From assembly GCF_900215335.1 (NCBI RefSeq), contig NZ_OCMT01000001.1, positions 682,001 to 746,000 on the forward strand: DNA of 64,000 nucleotides, written 5' to 3'. Source of the stretch: Pedobacter xixiisoli (GTDB taxonomy: Bacteria; Bacteroidota; Bacteroidia; Sphingobacteriales; Sphingobacteriaceae). The notes under the pieces were generated by a model. That model was given only the letters and a program-made list of their open reading frames with translations. It was not told the DNA's origin and searched no databases. Of this stretch, positions 51,389 through 61,690 are shown piece by piece. Position 1 is the first letter of the stretch, and the number at the start of each line of letters is the position of its first letter. Made by a program: the position numbers and the translations under genes.

Positions 51389-53167
51389 ATGCGCCTTTTA
51401 CAAAATTTTATCGCGAGAATTACAGATAAGGAGGTGGATCTTATCAATAAAGCCCGTATACAAATGCTGGTTTTTTTGTTAGTTGCCTATTTTTTATTTG
51501 GCTTATCATTAGTTTTAGCATATTCCTATACTAATCAGGTGCCGCAAATGATGAGAGCTTGCGTAATTTCGGGGTTTTCTGCCCTGCTTTTCGTAATGTT
51601 ATATTGCTTTAATTCATGGCGAATCATTTCGCATTTTATTTTAATGCTCATTACGATATTAGGGGTTTGGGCTAATCTGCTTTTTTTCGTAAAAGGAGTC
51701 AATGCGGCAACACTGCAGTATATATGGTTGGCCTCGGCATTAGGTTTCTATATGCATGGCAATAAATGGGGCTGGATTTATACCATTTTAAATATCATTC
51801 CTGTTTTAATAGACGCTATGTTTTCTAAAGGCTATTTCTTTTTAAACAATGGTGCACAAGTGATTGCTAGGCCAATTTACATCTATGTCTTGGTTTTCGA
51901 TTTCTTCGCTATCGCATTTTTGCACTATTATTTCTTTAAGGCTTTCAATAAGAATATCATCACCCTAACAGAAACTAAAAATCAGCTTAATGATATCAAC
52001 CAACGTTTAAACATCAAAGTGGATGAAATTAAAAAGTTATCTAATGCTAGGATGAGTTTTTTATCTACGATGTCTCATGAATTGAGAACGCCCTTGAATG
52101 GAGTGGTAGGCTTAACGAATGTGCTACTTTTGCAAGAGCCGCGAAAGGATCAGGAAGAAACATTATCTGTATTGAAGTTCTCGGCAGAAAATTTATTGTC
52201 TTTAGTTACCGATATTTTAGATTTCAATAAACTAGAGTCTGATACCGTTGAATTGGAACGGATTCCTTTCAATCTTTCAGAGCTTGTAGAAAATATCTAC
52301 GCAAGTACCCGTTTGAAGGCTTCAGAAAAGTATTTAGAATTTCGTATTGAAGTTGCTGATCAGCTTAAAGCTGTTAATCTTATGGGAGATCCGACACGTT
52401 TAACCCAAGTGCTTTTAAATCTGTTGAATAATGCAATAAAATTTACAGAAAAGGGAAGTGTAAGATTAATTTGTAGCGTAGCCGATATTACTAATAAGGA
52501 TTTAAAAGTGAGATTTTCAATTGAAGATTCTGGAATTGGAATAGAAGTGAATAGGCAGCAAGAGATATTTGAGGATTTTATTCAAGCATCGAGCAGTACG
52601 AATAGGAATTATGGAGGTACAGGTTTAGGCTTGGCCATTGTGAGAAGGGTGCTAAAACTTCATCATTCGGTGGTAGAAGTTGAAAGTGTAATAGGAAAGG
52701 GGACTAAGTTTACTTTCGATATCGTTTATCATTACCAAGATAAAATAGAGGTGGCTCATGGAAGTAGTGTTGTAACTAGTGATCATAATAGTCTTTCTGA
52801 AATGCGGATATTGGTGGCGGAAGATAATGTTGTGAATGTGATGGTGATTAGAAAAACGTTAAATAGGGTAGGGATAAATCCAGCGGTTGCTGAAAATGGG
52901 CGAGAGGCCTTATCCATGCATTTAGAAAATAATTATGACCTCATTTTAATGGATTTATATATGCCAGAAATGGACGGCTATGAGGCTACAAGGAAAATCA
53001 GACAGATAGAAGATGTTGTGAAGTCTGCCATTCCTATTATTGCACTAACTGCTACTGTAAATAATCAGGTAGAGGATGATGTAAAAGCGGTAGGGATGAA
53101 TGGCTATTTGTCTAAACCGTTTCATGCTAACGATCTTTTTGCGGAATTACGTAAATATGCAAACTAA
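51389..53167 (+). CDS. Hybrid sensor histidine kinase/response regulator
   Basis: A 592-aa membrane kinase. Six or so membrane helices fill the first about 190 residues with no large periplasmic domain, followed by a coiled coil, HisKA with H230 in MSHELRTPLNG, HATPase with NLLNNAIKFTEKG and GTGLGLAIV, and a receiver domain with phosphoacceptor D522 in LILMDLYMPEMDG. The lack of a DNA-binding output suggests phosphotransfer onward to an Hpt protein. Signal unknown. The last 4 bp overlap tail-to-tail with glpF. Confidence 0.93.
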   Translation: MRLLQNFIARITDKEVDLINKARIQMLVFLLVAYFLFGLSLVLAYSYTNQVPQMMRACVISGFSALLFVMLYCFNSWRIISHFILMLITILGVWANLLFFVKGVNAATLQYIWLASALGFYMHGNKWGWIYTILNIIPVLIDAMFSKGYFFLNNGAQVIARPIYIYVLVFDFFAIAFLHYYFFKAFNKNIITLTETKNQLNDINQRLNIKVDEIKKLSNARMSFLSTMSHELRTPLNGVVGLTNVLLLQEPRKDQEETLSVLKFSAENLLSLVTDILDFNKLESDTVELERIPFNLSELVENIYASTRLKASEKYLEFRIEVADQLKAVNLMGDPTRLTQVLLNLLNNAIKFTEKGSVRLICSVADITNKDLKVRFSIEDSGIGIEVNRQQEIFEDFIQASSSTNRNYGGTGLGLAIVRRVLKLHHSVVEVESVIGKGTKFTFDIVYHYQDKIEVAHGSSVVTSDHNSLSEMRILVAEDNVVNVMVIRKTLNRVGINPAVAENGREALSMHLENNYDLILMDLYMPEMDGYEATRKIRQIEDVVKSAIPIIALTATVNNQVEDDVKAVGMNGYLSKPFHANDLFAELRKYAN

Positions 53168-53895
53168 TTTTTTAATATAAGATGTAGCAGTGCAGCTAAG
53201 GTAGCCCCAATTACTGGACCAATTACTGGGATCCAGGCGTAGTTCCAATTGCTGCTTCCTTTTCCTTTCATTGGAATTATCGCATGAACAATTCTTGGGC
53301 CCAAATCTCTAGCTGGATTGATGGCATAACCAGTTGTGCCGCCCAAGCTTAAGCCTATTACCCAAACTAAAAAAGCTACAGGAAGTGCACCAACAGAACC
53401 TAATCCAATTGGGGTTTTTTCTTTGCCTAATTCTCCGCCAGTGATATAGAAAATAACAAAAATGAGCACAAATGTGCCGATGATTTCAGAAAATAGATTT
53501 GATTTTCTATTAGCGATTGCTGGGCCTGTGGCAAAAGGAGCAGTTTTCAATCCAGCGTCTGCTGTTGCATCAAAGTGATCTTTGTAGAATAACCAAACTA
53601 GAAAAGAGCCCGTCATTGCACCTGCTAATTGAGCAAGTATGTAGTAAGGAACTTTTGCCCATTCAAATGATTCTGTTAGTGCAAGAGCAAGGGTTACCGC
53701 TGGGTTAAGATGAGCGCCGCTGTGTGGACCAGCCACGATAACTGCTACAAATACAGCTAAAGCCCAAGCAGTGGTAATTACCATCCAGCCGCTGCCGTTA
53801 CCTTTGGTGTCTTTCAGTACAACATTTGCTACCACGCCATTTCCCAAAAGGATCATAATGGCGGTGCCAATAAATTCTGCTACGTAAATATTCAT
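53164..53895 (-). CDS. glpF: Glycerol facilitator / aquaporin (MIP family)
   Basis: A 243-aa MIP-family channel in the inner membrane for glycerol uptake. It carries two pore half-helices: SGAHLNPAVTLA (first NPA) and GYAINPARDLGPR (second NPA, with the R of the selectivity filter); the adjacent Asp supports a glycerol channel over a water-only channel. The start MNIYVAEFIGTA matches the family. An upstream in-frame ATG at 53971-53973 would add a repetitive PTNQ-rich tail encoded by the TTGG repeat. Third gene of the glpD-glpK-glpF group. Confidence 0.93.
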   Translation of the reverse strand: MNIYVAEFIGTAIMILLGNGVVANVVLKDTKGNGSGWMVITTAWALAVFVAVIVAGPHSGAHLNPAVTLALALTESFEWAKVPYYILAQLAGAMTGSFLVWLFYKDHFDATADAGLKTAPFATGPAIANRKSNLFSEIIGTFVLIFVIFYITGGELGKEKTPIGLGSVGALPVAFLVWVIGLSLGGTTGYAINPARDLGPRIVHAIIPMKGKGSSNWNYAWIPVIGPVIGATLAALLHLILKN

Positions 53896-53904
53896 AAGTG
53901 CTTG

Positions 53905-53952
53905 TTGGTTGGTTGGTTGGTTGGTTGGTTGGTTGGTTGGTTGGTTGGTTGG
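53905..53952. repeat. Tetranucleotide tandem repeat (TTGG)x12 upstream of glpF
   Basis: Twelve perfect TTGG units (48 bp; CCAA on the glpF strand), then TTTGG. The repeat lies 10-57 bp before the glpF ATG and is in frame with an upstream ATG, where it encodes PTNQ repeats. Slippage by one unit would shift that frame, the classical setup of a phase-variable gene. Confidence 0.9.
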
Positions 53953-53980
53953 TTTGGAATTGAAAACTGTCAACTGTAAG

Positions 53981-55465
53981 CTACTCAGTATTTGCTATAG
54001 TTGCTTTGATTGCTTGTTCCCAGCCCTTAATACGTTTCTGATCTATTTTTTTATCAGCGGTAAATATTTTGTTCACTTTCCATTGAGATTTTATTTCTTC
54101 GATATCTTTCCAAAAACCAGTAGCTAGGCCTGCTAAATAAGCAGCACCAATTGCTGTAACTTCTGTAACCTCTGGTCTAATTACTTTGCATTCCAATAAC
54201 TCTGCCTGAAATTGCATCAATAAGTTGTTTGCGGTAGCGCCACCATCAACTCTAAGTTCAGCGATCGGAGTGCCAGCGTCTGCTTGCATTGCTTTTAAAA
54301 CATCCATAGTTTGATAAGCGATACTTTCTAAAGCAGCTCTGGCAATATGAGATTTATTCGTGCCCCTGGTAATGCCCGTTATTGTTCCTCTGGCATCTTG
54401 GTTCCAGTAGGGAGCGCCTAAACCTGCAAATGCAGGGACAATATAAACACCTTGTGTATCATCAACTTGTTTGGCTAATTGTTCTACATCTGCAGATTTT
54501 TGAATCAATCCCAATTCGTCACGTAGCCATTGAACAATGGCTCCAGCAATAAAAATACTTCCTTCCAAAGCATAATTTACTTCTCCGTTAATTTGCCATG
54601 CTATGGTAGTTAGTAAGTTATTAGTTGATGTTTTTGGCATATTGCCGATGTTCATCAGCATAAAACAACCAGTGCCATAGGTGTTCTTTACCATGCCGGG
54701 TTGTGTGCAGATCTGTCCAAAGAGTGCCGACTGCTGATCACCAGCTATACCTGCAATAGGTAACTGAGCTGCTAAAATGTTTCCTGCAGTTGTCCCGTAA
54801 ATTTCGCTCGATGATTTTACTTCTGGCAGCATCGACTTTGGAATATCAAATAGCTCTAGCAGATCATCATCCCAAGCTAAAGTATGGATGTTGTAAATCA
54901 TAGTACGAGATGCATTACTTACATCTGTTACATGGACTTTGCCGGCGGTTAAATTCCAGATTAACCAGCTATCTATGGTTCCAAAAGCTAATTCTCCATT
55001 TTGTGCTTTTTGTTTTGCGCCTTCTACATTTTCTAGTATCCACCTCACTTTGGTTGCCGAGAAATAAGAATCTATAATCAATCCTGTTTTCTCTTGAATG
55101 AGCTTTGAGTGGCCTTGCTGCTTGACGGCATTGCAATATTCAGATGTTCTTCGGTCTTGCCAAACAATAGCATTGTAAACTGGCTTTCCAGTGTTTCTGT
55201 CCCAAACAACAGTCGTTTCCCTTTGGTTAGTAATACCAATAGCATTGATGTCGCTCGCTGTTAAGCCAGCTTTGGCAATTACTTCGGTAGCAACTGCGAG
55301 CTGGGTAGACCAGATTTCGTTTGGGTCATGTTCTACCCATCCAGCCTTCGGGTAAATTTGTGTGAATTCTTTTTGAGCCAGCGCTATAATCTCGCCACCG
55401 TGATTAAAAATAATGGCTCGCGAACTTGTCGTCCCTTGGTCTAGAGATAAAATGTACTTGCCCAT
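53981..55465 (-). CDS. glpK: Glycerol kinase
   Basis: A 494-aa FGGY-family kinase making glycerol 3-phosphate from glycerol and ATP. The N-terminal [12 protein letters not shown] (9-20), [20 protein letters not shown] and the C-terminal ATP-binding [19 protein letters not shown] motifs are all present. Full length. It lies between glpF and glpD on the same strand, the usual glycerol operon. Glycerol enters through GlpF and leaves as glycerol 3-phosphate, the substrate of GlpD. Confidence 0.97.
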   Translation of the reverse strand: MGKYILSLDQGTTSSRAIIFNHGGEIIALAQKEFTQIYPKAGWVEHDPNEIWSTQLAVATEVIAKAGLTASDINAIGITNQRETTVVWDRNTGKPVYNAIVWQDRRTSEYCNAVKQQGHSKLIQEKTGLIIDSYFSATKVRWILENVEGAKQKAQNGELAFGTIDSWLIWNLTAGKVHVTDVSNASRTMIYNIHTLAWDDDLLELFDIPKSMLPEVKSSSEIYGTTAGNILAAQLPIAGIAGDQQSALFGQICTQPGMVKNTYGTGCFMLMNIGNMPKTSTNNLLTTIAWQINGEVNYALEGSIFIAGAIVQWLRDELGLIQKSADVEQLAKQVDDTQGVYIVPAFAGLGAPYWNQDARGTITGITRGTNKSHIARAALESIAYQTMDVLKAMQADAGTPIAELRVDGGATANNLLMQFQAELLECKVIRPEVTEVTAIGAAYLAGLATGFWKDIEEIKSQWKVNKIFTADKKIDQKRIKGWEQAIKATIANTE

Positions 55466-55487
55466 AGTAAATATTTGGTCGGAAGTT

Positions 55488-57080
55488 TTATCCTGCTAAA
55501 ACAGGCTCTTCCTTTGTGTTTTTGCTTTTGTAAGTGTAACCTTCTGCTAATTTAATAAAAGATTTCACTTGCTCATCTTCCCACTGCTTGTCTGCTCCAG
55601 TTTCTTTAGCCATAATACTCGCAACAATAGCACTCATCTCAATGGCAGCTTTTGCATCAATAATTAATACTCTTAAACGTCTGCTCAAAATATCTTCCAC
55701 CGTCTCTGCCATTTCATTTCTAGTGCTCCAAATTACTTCTGCATAGGTATATGGGAAATCTGGATGAAGCAGTTGTGCTAATTCTGGGTTTTGCTTAATT
55801 AAAGTTTCAATATGGTTTTTATCTGTTCCATAAATATTTAAATACTTGCTATCTGTAGCATTTTCACAACCATGTATAGGCAAATGTTCGGTTTTGCAGG
55901 GAGTAAGTGGGATTCCAGCTTCTTTCATAGCTAAATCAACAGTTTCTTCTGCCATGCGACGATAAGTGGTCCATTTTCCTCCGGTAATAGTAATCAGACC
56001 TTTTGCAGAACGCATCAATTTATGGTCTCTACTGATTTCTTTGGTGCTGTTAGCTTTGCCTTCGGTGGGTGCTGCAAGTGGTCTTAAGCCAGAAAACACG
56101 CTCAGTATATCGTTTTCTGTTGGTTTGGTTTTGAAATAATTTGCTGCCGTGTTTAAAATGAAATCAGTTTCTTCTTTCAATGCTCTTGGTTCTAAGCTGT
56201 GTTCATCTAATGGCGTATCTGTAGTGCCAACCAACAAATGGTTATGCCATTGAACAGCGAAAAGAACCCTTCCGTCTGAGGTTTGAGGTATCATTAGCGC
56301 AGAATCACTGTTAAGGAACTCCTTTTTTAAAACAATATGAACGCCTTGGCTAGGTCTTACGGTTTTTTTAGCTTTCGAATCGTTCATTTGTAAAATCTCG
56401 TCTACAAATACTCCAGTCGCATTGATTACTACCTTTGCCTTTAGTTTAAAAGTTTCGTTTGTAATCGTATCTATTGTTGTAACGCCATTTACTTGTCCTC
56501 CTTCTTTGATCAAGTTGGTAACTTTCATGTAGTTGATTAGGGTAGCGCCTTGTTCTTTCGCTGTTTGAGCGATGTTAATGGCTAATCTGGCGTCATCAAA
56601 ACGACCATCGAAATAACGAATGGAGCCTTTCAAGCCTTTTTCTTTAATGCCAGGCATAATTCGTAAGGTTTCGTTTTTTGAAAAATATTTCGAAGTTCCG
56701 AAACTGAATCTTCCTGCTAACCAATCGTAAATTTTTAAACCAATAAGGTACTTAGCTACGGAGAACCAACTATAACAAGGTATTAAAAACTCTTCCTTGT
56801 GAACCAAGTGCGCTGCATTTTTCTGCATTAAGCCTCGTTCTTTTAAGGCATGCTTTACTAGGGCTATATCACCTTGGGCTAAGTATCTTACACCTCCGTG
56901 TACTAGTTTTGTACTTCTGCTCGACGTTCCTTTTGCAAAATCTGCTTGTTCAATAAGTAATGTTTTTAAACCTCTACTTGCCGAATCAAGAGCTGTTCCT
57001 AGTCCAGTTGCACCTCCGCCAATAATAATAATATCCCATTCAGATTGGTCAACTAGGTTGTGGTTATGTATTCTCTGCAT
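55488..57080 (-). CDS. glpD: Glycerol-3-phosphate dehydrogenase (FAD, aerobic)
   Basis: A 530-aa membrane-associated flavoenzyme that oxidises glycerol 3-phosphate to dihydroxyacetone phosphate. The FAD motif is [22 protein letters not shown] (17-38), followed by [17 protein letters not shown] and, further on, [15 protein letters not shown], conserved in the family. The first gene of the operon, starting 145 bp from the divergent DeoR regulator gene. Confidence 0.95.
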   Translation of the reverse strand: MQRIHNHNLVDQSEWDIIIIGGGATGLGTALDSASRGLKTLLIEQADFAKGTSSRSTKLVHGGVRYLAQGDIALVKHALKERGLMQKNAAHLVHKEEFLIPCYSWFSVAKYLIGLKIYDWLAGRFSFGTSKYFSKNETLRIMPGIKEKGLKGSIRYFDGRFDDARLAINIAQTAKEQGATLINYMKVTNLIKEGGQVNGVTTIDTITNETFKLKAKVVINATGVFVDEILQMNDSKAKKTVRPSQGVHIVLKKEFLNSDSALMIPQTSDGRVLFAVQWHNHLLVGTTDTPLDEHSLEPRALKEETDFILNTAANYFKTKPTENDILSVFSGLRPLAAPTEGKANSTKEISRDHKLMRSAKGLITITGGKWTTYRRMAEETVDLAMKEAGIPLTPCKTEHLPIHGCENATDSKYLNIYGTDKNHIETLIKQNPELAQLLHPDFPYTYAEVIWSTRNEMAETVEDILSRRLRVLIIDAKAAIEMSAIVASIMAKETGADKQWEDEQVKSFIKLAEGYTYKSKNTKEEPVLAG

Positions 57081-57225
57081 AATAAAGTGTAATAAAACGA
57101 AACAATAAGCAATTATAAGTAATGTAAATCGAAATAATACATTCTTAATGTAATTATTTTTCTTTTGTTAAAGATGGTAAGCGTATTTGTATTAATTATT
57201 AAATTGCGATTAAATATAAAAGGCT

Positions 57226-57993
57226 ATGAGCATGACCCTCGCCGAAAGGCATCAATTTATACTTAACCGTATCCAGCAAGATCAATATATTAATGTCGTA
57301 GAGCTTTGTAAAGAGCTTAAGGTTTCTTCGGTAACTATTCGTAAGGATTTGAAGCTTTTGGAAGATAAAAGTTTGTTATTTAGGACGCATGGTGGGGCAA
57401 CGTTAAATAATCCTTATACGGTTGATCGGCCTGTAAATGAAAAGGAGCAACTGCAATCTGCCGAAAAAAATAGAATTGGTGTTGCGGGAGCTAAGTTGTT
57501 AAAGGAAAATGATTCTATAGTTGTGGCTTCTGGTACCACCTTGCTTTATTTTGCTAAAAGTATTCCTAATGCATTGAATTTAACGGTAGTTACTTCATCA
57601 TTGAATATATCTTTGGAGTTTCTTAGGAATCCAGACGTTGAAGTGATACAGTTAGGTGGTCTATTGAGAAAAAGTTCTTCATCAGTAATGGGTGCGTATG
57701 CTGAACAGGTTCTGCAAGATTTCTATTTTAATACATTATTTCTAGGGGTTGATGGTATTGATTTGGAACATGGTTTTACAACTACAAATGCAATGGAGGC
57801 GCATTTGAACCGTCAAATGATTAAAGTTTCACAGAAAGTAGTTGTGCTTGCCGATTCTACTAAGTTCGGAAAAAGGGGCTTCGGTAAAATATGTGGCTTT
57901 GAAGATGTTGACCAAATTATAACGGATAAAGGGGTTTCTCAACAGATGATAAATCACTTAGAAGGCTTGGGGGTTACAGTTACTGTTGTCTAG
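57226..57993 (+). CDS. glpR: DeoR-family transcriptional regulator (GlpR-like)
   Basis: A 255-aa repressor. The N-terminal HTH_DeoR (about 4-58) contains the signature VVELCKELKVSSVTIRKDLKLLE, and the C-terminal DeoR sensor domain has VVASGTTLLYFAKSI, VIQLGGLLRKSSSS and DSTKFGKRGFGKIC. DeoR members sense phosphorylated sugars; glycerol 3-phosphate is the likely ligand here because the gene is divergent from glpDKF. Target operators in the 145-bp gap were not identified with confidence. Confidence 0.85.
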   Translation: MSMTLAERHQFILNRIQQDQYINVVELCKELKVSSVTIRKDLKLLEDKSLLFRTHGGATLNNPYTVDRPVNEKEQLQSAEKNRIGVAGAKLLKENDSIVVASGTTLLYFAKSIPNALNLTVVTSSLNISLEFLRNPDVEVIQLGGLLRKSSSSVMGAYAEQVLQDFYFNTLFLGVDGIDLEHGFTTTNAMEAHLNRQMIKVSQKVVVLADSTKFGKRGFGKICGFEDVDQIITDKGVSQQMINHLEGLGVTVTVV

Positions 57994-58019
57994 TGATTTT
58001 CTAGATTCTTAATAAAGAG

Positions 58020-58050
58020 AGCGCAATCTATTCGTATTGTGCTTTTTTTT
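58020..58050 (+). terminator. glpR terminator
   Basis: AGCGCAAT / ATTGTGCT hairpin (one G-T pair) followed by eight T. Confidence 0.85.
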
Positions 58051-58311
58051 TGCTCTTATATTTTCGTATTGTTTCTTTACTATTTCGTATTGTTTTGGTG
58101 TTTTTAGTGTAAAATGCGTTGTTTATGTTTTTATGCTCTCTATAAAAAATTTTGCGTTTTATTTTGATTGTTTATTATTTATATTTAGTTTCAGTTTGTT
58201 TTTTATTTATTGCTCAACTGTTGTTTGTGTAGCAAAGTTAAGTATATTTGAATTTCGAAATGTTTCAGAATAGGTTAATGTCGAGTTAATGTACAGTTAA
58301 CACATGTGGTC

Positions 58312-58319
58312 TAGTTTTG
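58312..58319 (+). promoter_or_regulatory. -7 box of the SusC/SusD operon
   Basis: TAGTTTTG fits TAnnTTTG; it lies 55 bp before the SusC ATG. A good -33 box is not evident, suggesting an activator-dependent promoter. Confidence 0.5.
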
Positions 58320-58373
58320 CAGCGTTCGGGAAAATAATAATTAGAAACTAGTAAATAACCCGATATAACAATT

Positions 58374-61300
58374 ATGAACAAAACAACTACTCAAAAGGCT
58401 GGCGTGCTCCTGCATGTCTCAGAATGTGAGAACATTCTGCAGTCGCAGCTTTCTGTAATAGGTATTTTGAAAAAGCTATTTTTAAGAAATGTAAGCGTTA
58501 TGACATTTCTTTTTGTAGCAATTTTTCAATTTTTGCTATTGCAAAATGCTACAGCTCAAAACGCATCTCAAAACGTCACAATTAAAGGTACTGTCTTGGA
58601 TGATGGGGATAATAACGGCGTTCCTGGAGTTAGTATCATTGATAACAATCGAAAGATGCTTGGTCTTACAGATGCTAAAGGTGATTTCACTATTAGTATT
58701 GCTAAAGGAACAACAGTTAGTTTTTCTATGATTGGTTATGCTGCAATATCTAAGACTTTTACTGATGGGCAAACTGGTGTTAATATTAGGTTGAAATCTT
58801 CTACTAATGAATTGAATACTGTTGTTGTTACAGCATTGGGGATTAAGAGGGACCAGAAGGCATTGGGCTATGCGACTACTACTGTGGATGGGGAGCAGCT
58901 TACTAATGCTATTGCTAATAACTGGACTAGCGCATTAAGCGGTAAGGTGGCTGGCTTAAATCTTATTAAGTCTGGAGGCGGTCCCGCAGGTTCTAATAAA
59001 ATTATTCTTCGTGGTGAAAATTCCTTAGCTGGAGAAAGTGAAGCTTTGATCGTTATCGATGGAGTGATTACCAGTGGTAGTAGTGGTAGAAGATCTACGG
59101 GTTCGGGTAGTGGCGCATATTTATCTGGAGATTCGCCAACGGATTTTGGAAATAGTTTAGCTGATATTAACCCAGATGATATAGAGAGTGTTTCTGTTTT
59201 GAAAGGTCCCGCAGCTACAGCCTTATATGGTTCTAGAGGAGGAAACGGAGCTGTAATTATCACTACAAAATCAGGAAAAGTTAATCAAAAAGGAATTGGC
59301 GTTTCTTTTAACTCTAATTCTTCTTTCGAAACCATTTCAAGATGGCCAGATTATCAAAACGAATACGGTCAAGGTGCTACAGGTCAAGATTTATATTACT
59401 CTTATCTGGCTACGGCTGACGGTGCAAGTACAAGAAGTACTAGTTCGGCTTGGGGACCAAAATTTGATGGACAATCTTATTTTCAATATGATCCAGTAAC
59501 GAAAACTACAAGTGCAACACGCTTGCCTTGGGTCGCTTATCCAAATAATCATAAAGATTTTTTTCAAACAGCAAATACTTTTATTAATAGTGTAGCACTT
59601 GACGGAGGAACGGATAAAACTACTGCTCGCTTATCAGTTACTAACTTGCAAAATAGATGGATTATACCTAATACTGGTATGACTAGAAATACTATTTCGT
59701 TATCGGTGAGTAGTAAATTAACTAACAAGTTGCAAATAGCAAGTAAGGTTAATTATACTAATAAGTATTCTGATAATTTGCCTTCTACAGGTTATAATAA
59801 TCAATCTATTATGTATTTTATTAGGGGGCTTACACCTAATATGAATATGGACTGGTTTAAAGAATATTGGATGCCTGGACAAGAAGGGATTATGCAGAAT
59901 AGGCCTTTTAGCAGTTTGTTAGATAATCCTTATTTGATTGCTAACGAGATGCTTAATAAATCTAATAGGAACAATGTGGTTGGAAATGTGAGTGCAACTT
60001 ATAATTTCCTCAAGAATCTGAGTTTAATGGTTAGGACTTCAGTTGATTTGTCTTATGAAGGTCGATCACAGCAGAGGCCGTTCAATACAAATAAGTATGC
60101 TAATGGAATGTATCGTACACAAAATATATTTTCTCAAGAGATTAATAGTGATTTCTTGCTAAGATATAATGATAAGGTTGGAAGTAAGTTTGATTATACA
60201 GTAACTTTAGGTGGTAGTAGGATGAAAAATAGATATACTGTTGACGAGCTTAGGGCTGATCAATTGTTGTATCCTGGTATTTTTAGCTTCGCAAATTCTA
60301 AAAATACACTTATTACTTTGCCTAATAGACAGAATTACGCAGTTAACAGCTTTTATGCATTAGGTACTGCTAGTTATGATAATTTTTTATTCTTGGATTT
60401 AACTGCTAGAAATGATTGGGCAAGTACGCTAGCTACTCCAACCGGCACTGATAATGTTTCTTTCTTTTATCCTTCTGCTAGCTTAAGTGCTGTCCTTTCT
60501 GATAAAATTAAATTTCCAAAACAAATTTCATATCTTAAACTAAGAGCTTCTGTTGCCGGGGTGGGTAGTGGAAGTACAAAACCTTACCAGACTGCTTATG
60601 CTTACACTCCAACTGGTTTTCCAGGTAGTTTGGTTAATCCAACAGTAATTGCAAATACCGAATTAAGGCCTCTTAAGACTAGTAGCGTGGAGTTGGGGCT
60701 AGATTTGAAATTGTTTAAAAACAGATTAGGTATTGATTTTGCAGTCTATCAAAATAATACGAAAGATCAGATCATTCCTTCTAGGATTGATGCTTCATCA
60801 GGCTATTCATCAGTAATATTGAATATCGGTGAAGTAAGAAATAAGGGGCTCGAAGTGCAGTTGAATGCTAGTCCATTAAAGTCAAAATCAGGTCTGAATA
60901 TTAATCTTTTCGGTACTTTTGCTACCAATAGGAATAAAGTTATTTCTTTATCAGATAGTGTAGGTTCTCTTGTGCTTTCGTCAGGTCCTAGGGGTACTAT
61001 AGAAGCTAGAGTGGGCGGTGCTATGGGTGATATTTATGGACTGGGCTATGAGAGATCTCCTGATGGGCAAATTGTTTACAAGGACGGAATTCCAGTTTTA
61101 GGTCAGACTACCCAGTATTTAGGGAATTCTACTGCACGCTATAAGTCGAGCTTGGGTACGACTATTAGTTACAAAAGGTTCAGTTTGAATTTGTTGTTTG
61201 ATGCGCAGTTCGGTGGAAAAGCATATTCACTTACTCATGCTGTTTTGGCAGAGGAGGGTAAGTTGCAGAAAACAGTTCCTGGCAGGTACAATGGTATAGT

Positions 61301-61670
61301 TGGTAACGGGGTGATGTTGAAAGACGGGGTGTACGTACCAAATACAATCGTAGCAACTAATATTCAGGCGTACTATAATGGGCATTTTAATAGGGATAAT
61401 GTGGAGTCGAATTTGTTTAGCACAGATTTTATTAAGTTCAGAGAAGCCCGCCTAGATTATGCCTTAACACCTAAGTTCACTAGTAAATTAGGCCTGCAAA
61501 AAGCAACTATCGGTATATATGGGCGTGATTTGTTGATGTTCACTGATTGGCCTGCTTTTGATCCCGAGTTCGGTACCATTGGTGCCGATGGTGATATCTC
61601 TGCTGGATTTGAATCCGCTCAGTTCCCATCAACCAGAACCTTCGGTATAAATCTAACTATCGCCTTTTAA
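58374..61670 (+). CDS. SusC/RagA-family TonB-linked outer-membrane transporter
   Basis: A 1098-aa outer-membrane TonB-dependent transporter. A long cationic leader and hydrophobic segment (about 30-62, ending NATAQ) form the signal region. A carboxypeptidase-regulatory-like domain follows (TIKGTVLDDGDNNGVPGVSI, about 68-87), then a plug (VVVTALGIKRDQKALGYATT, SALSGKVAGLNLIKSGGG, ILRGENSL) and a barrel with repeated aromatic strands up to the terminal F. A SusD gene follows. The pair imports glycans or peptides; no CAZyme or sensor adjoins it in the window, so the substrate is unknown. Confidence 0.96.
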   Translation: MNKTTTQKAGVLLHVSECENILQSQLSVIGILKKLFLRNVSVMTFLFVAIFQFLLLQNATAQNASQNVTIKGTVLDDGDNNGVPGVSIIDNNRKMLGLTDAKGDFTISIAKGTTVSFSMIGYAAISKTFTDGQTGVNIRLKSSTNELNTVVVTALGIKRDQKALGYATTTVDGEQLTNAIANNWTSALSGKVAGLNLIKSGGGPAGSNKIILRGENSLAGESEALIVIDGVITSGSSGRRSTGSGSGAYLSGDSPTDFGNSLADINPDDIESVSVLKGPAATALYGSRGGNGAVIITTKSGKVNQKGIGVSFNSNSSFETISRWPDYQNEYGQGATGQDLYYSYLATADGASTRSTSSAWGPKFDGQSYFQYDPVTKTTSATRLPWVAYPNNHKDFFQTANTFINSVALDGGTDKTTARLSVTNLQNRWIIPNTGMTRNTISLSVSSKLTNKLQIASKVNYTNKYSDNLPSTGYNNQSIMYFIRGLTPNMNMDWFKEYWMPGQEGIMQNRPFSSLLDNPYLIANEMLNKSNRNNVVGNVSATYNFLKNLSLMVRTSVDLSYEGRSQQRPFNTNKYANGMYRTQNIFSQEINSDFLLRYNDKVGSKFDYTVTLGGSRMKNRYTVDELRADQLLYPGIFSFANSKNTLITLPNRQNYAVNSFYALGTASYDNFLFLDLTARNDWASTLATPTGTDNVSFFYPSASLSAVLSDKIKFPKQISYLKLRASVAGVGSGSTKPYQTAYAYTPTGFPGSLVNPTVIANTELRPLKTSSVELGLDLKLFKNRLGIDFAVYQNNTKDQIIPSRIDASSGYSSVILNIGEVRNKGLEVQLNASPLKSKSGLNINLFGTFATNRNKVISLSDSVGSLVLSSGPRGTIEARVGGAMGDIYGLGYERSPDGQIVYKDGIPVLGQTTQYLGNSTARYKSSLGTTISYKRFSLNLLFDAQFGGKAYSLTHAVLAEEGKLQKTVPGRYNGIVGNGVMLKDGVYVPNTIVATNIQAYYNGHFNRDNVESNLFSTDFIKFREARLDYALTPKFTSKLGLQKATIGIYGRDLLMFTDWPAFDPEFGTIGADGDISAGFESAQFPSTRTFGINLTIAF

Positions 61671-61690
61671 GAATTAAGAAATATTAAGTT

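Larger units (their letters stand above)
57994..58373. other. Intergenic region between glpR and the SusC gene
   Basis: Holds the glpR terminator and the SusC promoter (both listed). The T-rich 58040-58260 part contains a 78-codon frame with hydrophobic composition that is most likely not a gene. Confidence 0.55.

Noticed and set aside
53905..53952. TTGG repeat as a CRISPR or coding repeat array
   Set aside because: Unit is only 4 bp with no spacers, so it is a simple sequence repeat, not CRISPR. No CRISPR array or cas gene was seen anywhere in the window.
58037..58273. 78-codon frame before the SusC gene
   Set aside because: Phe/Leu/Cys-rich translation of a T-rich tract directly after the glpR terminator; no conserved features.
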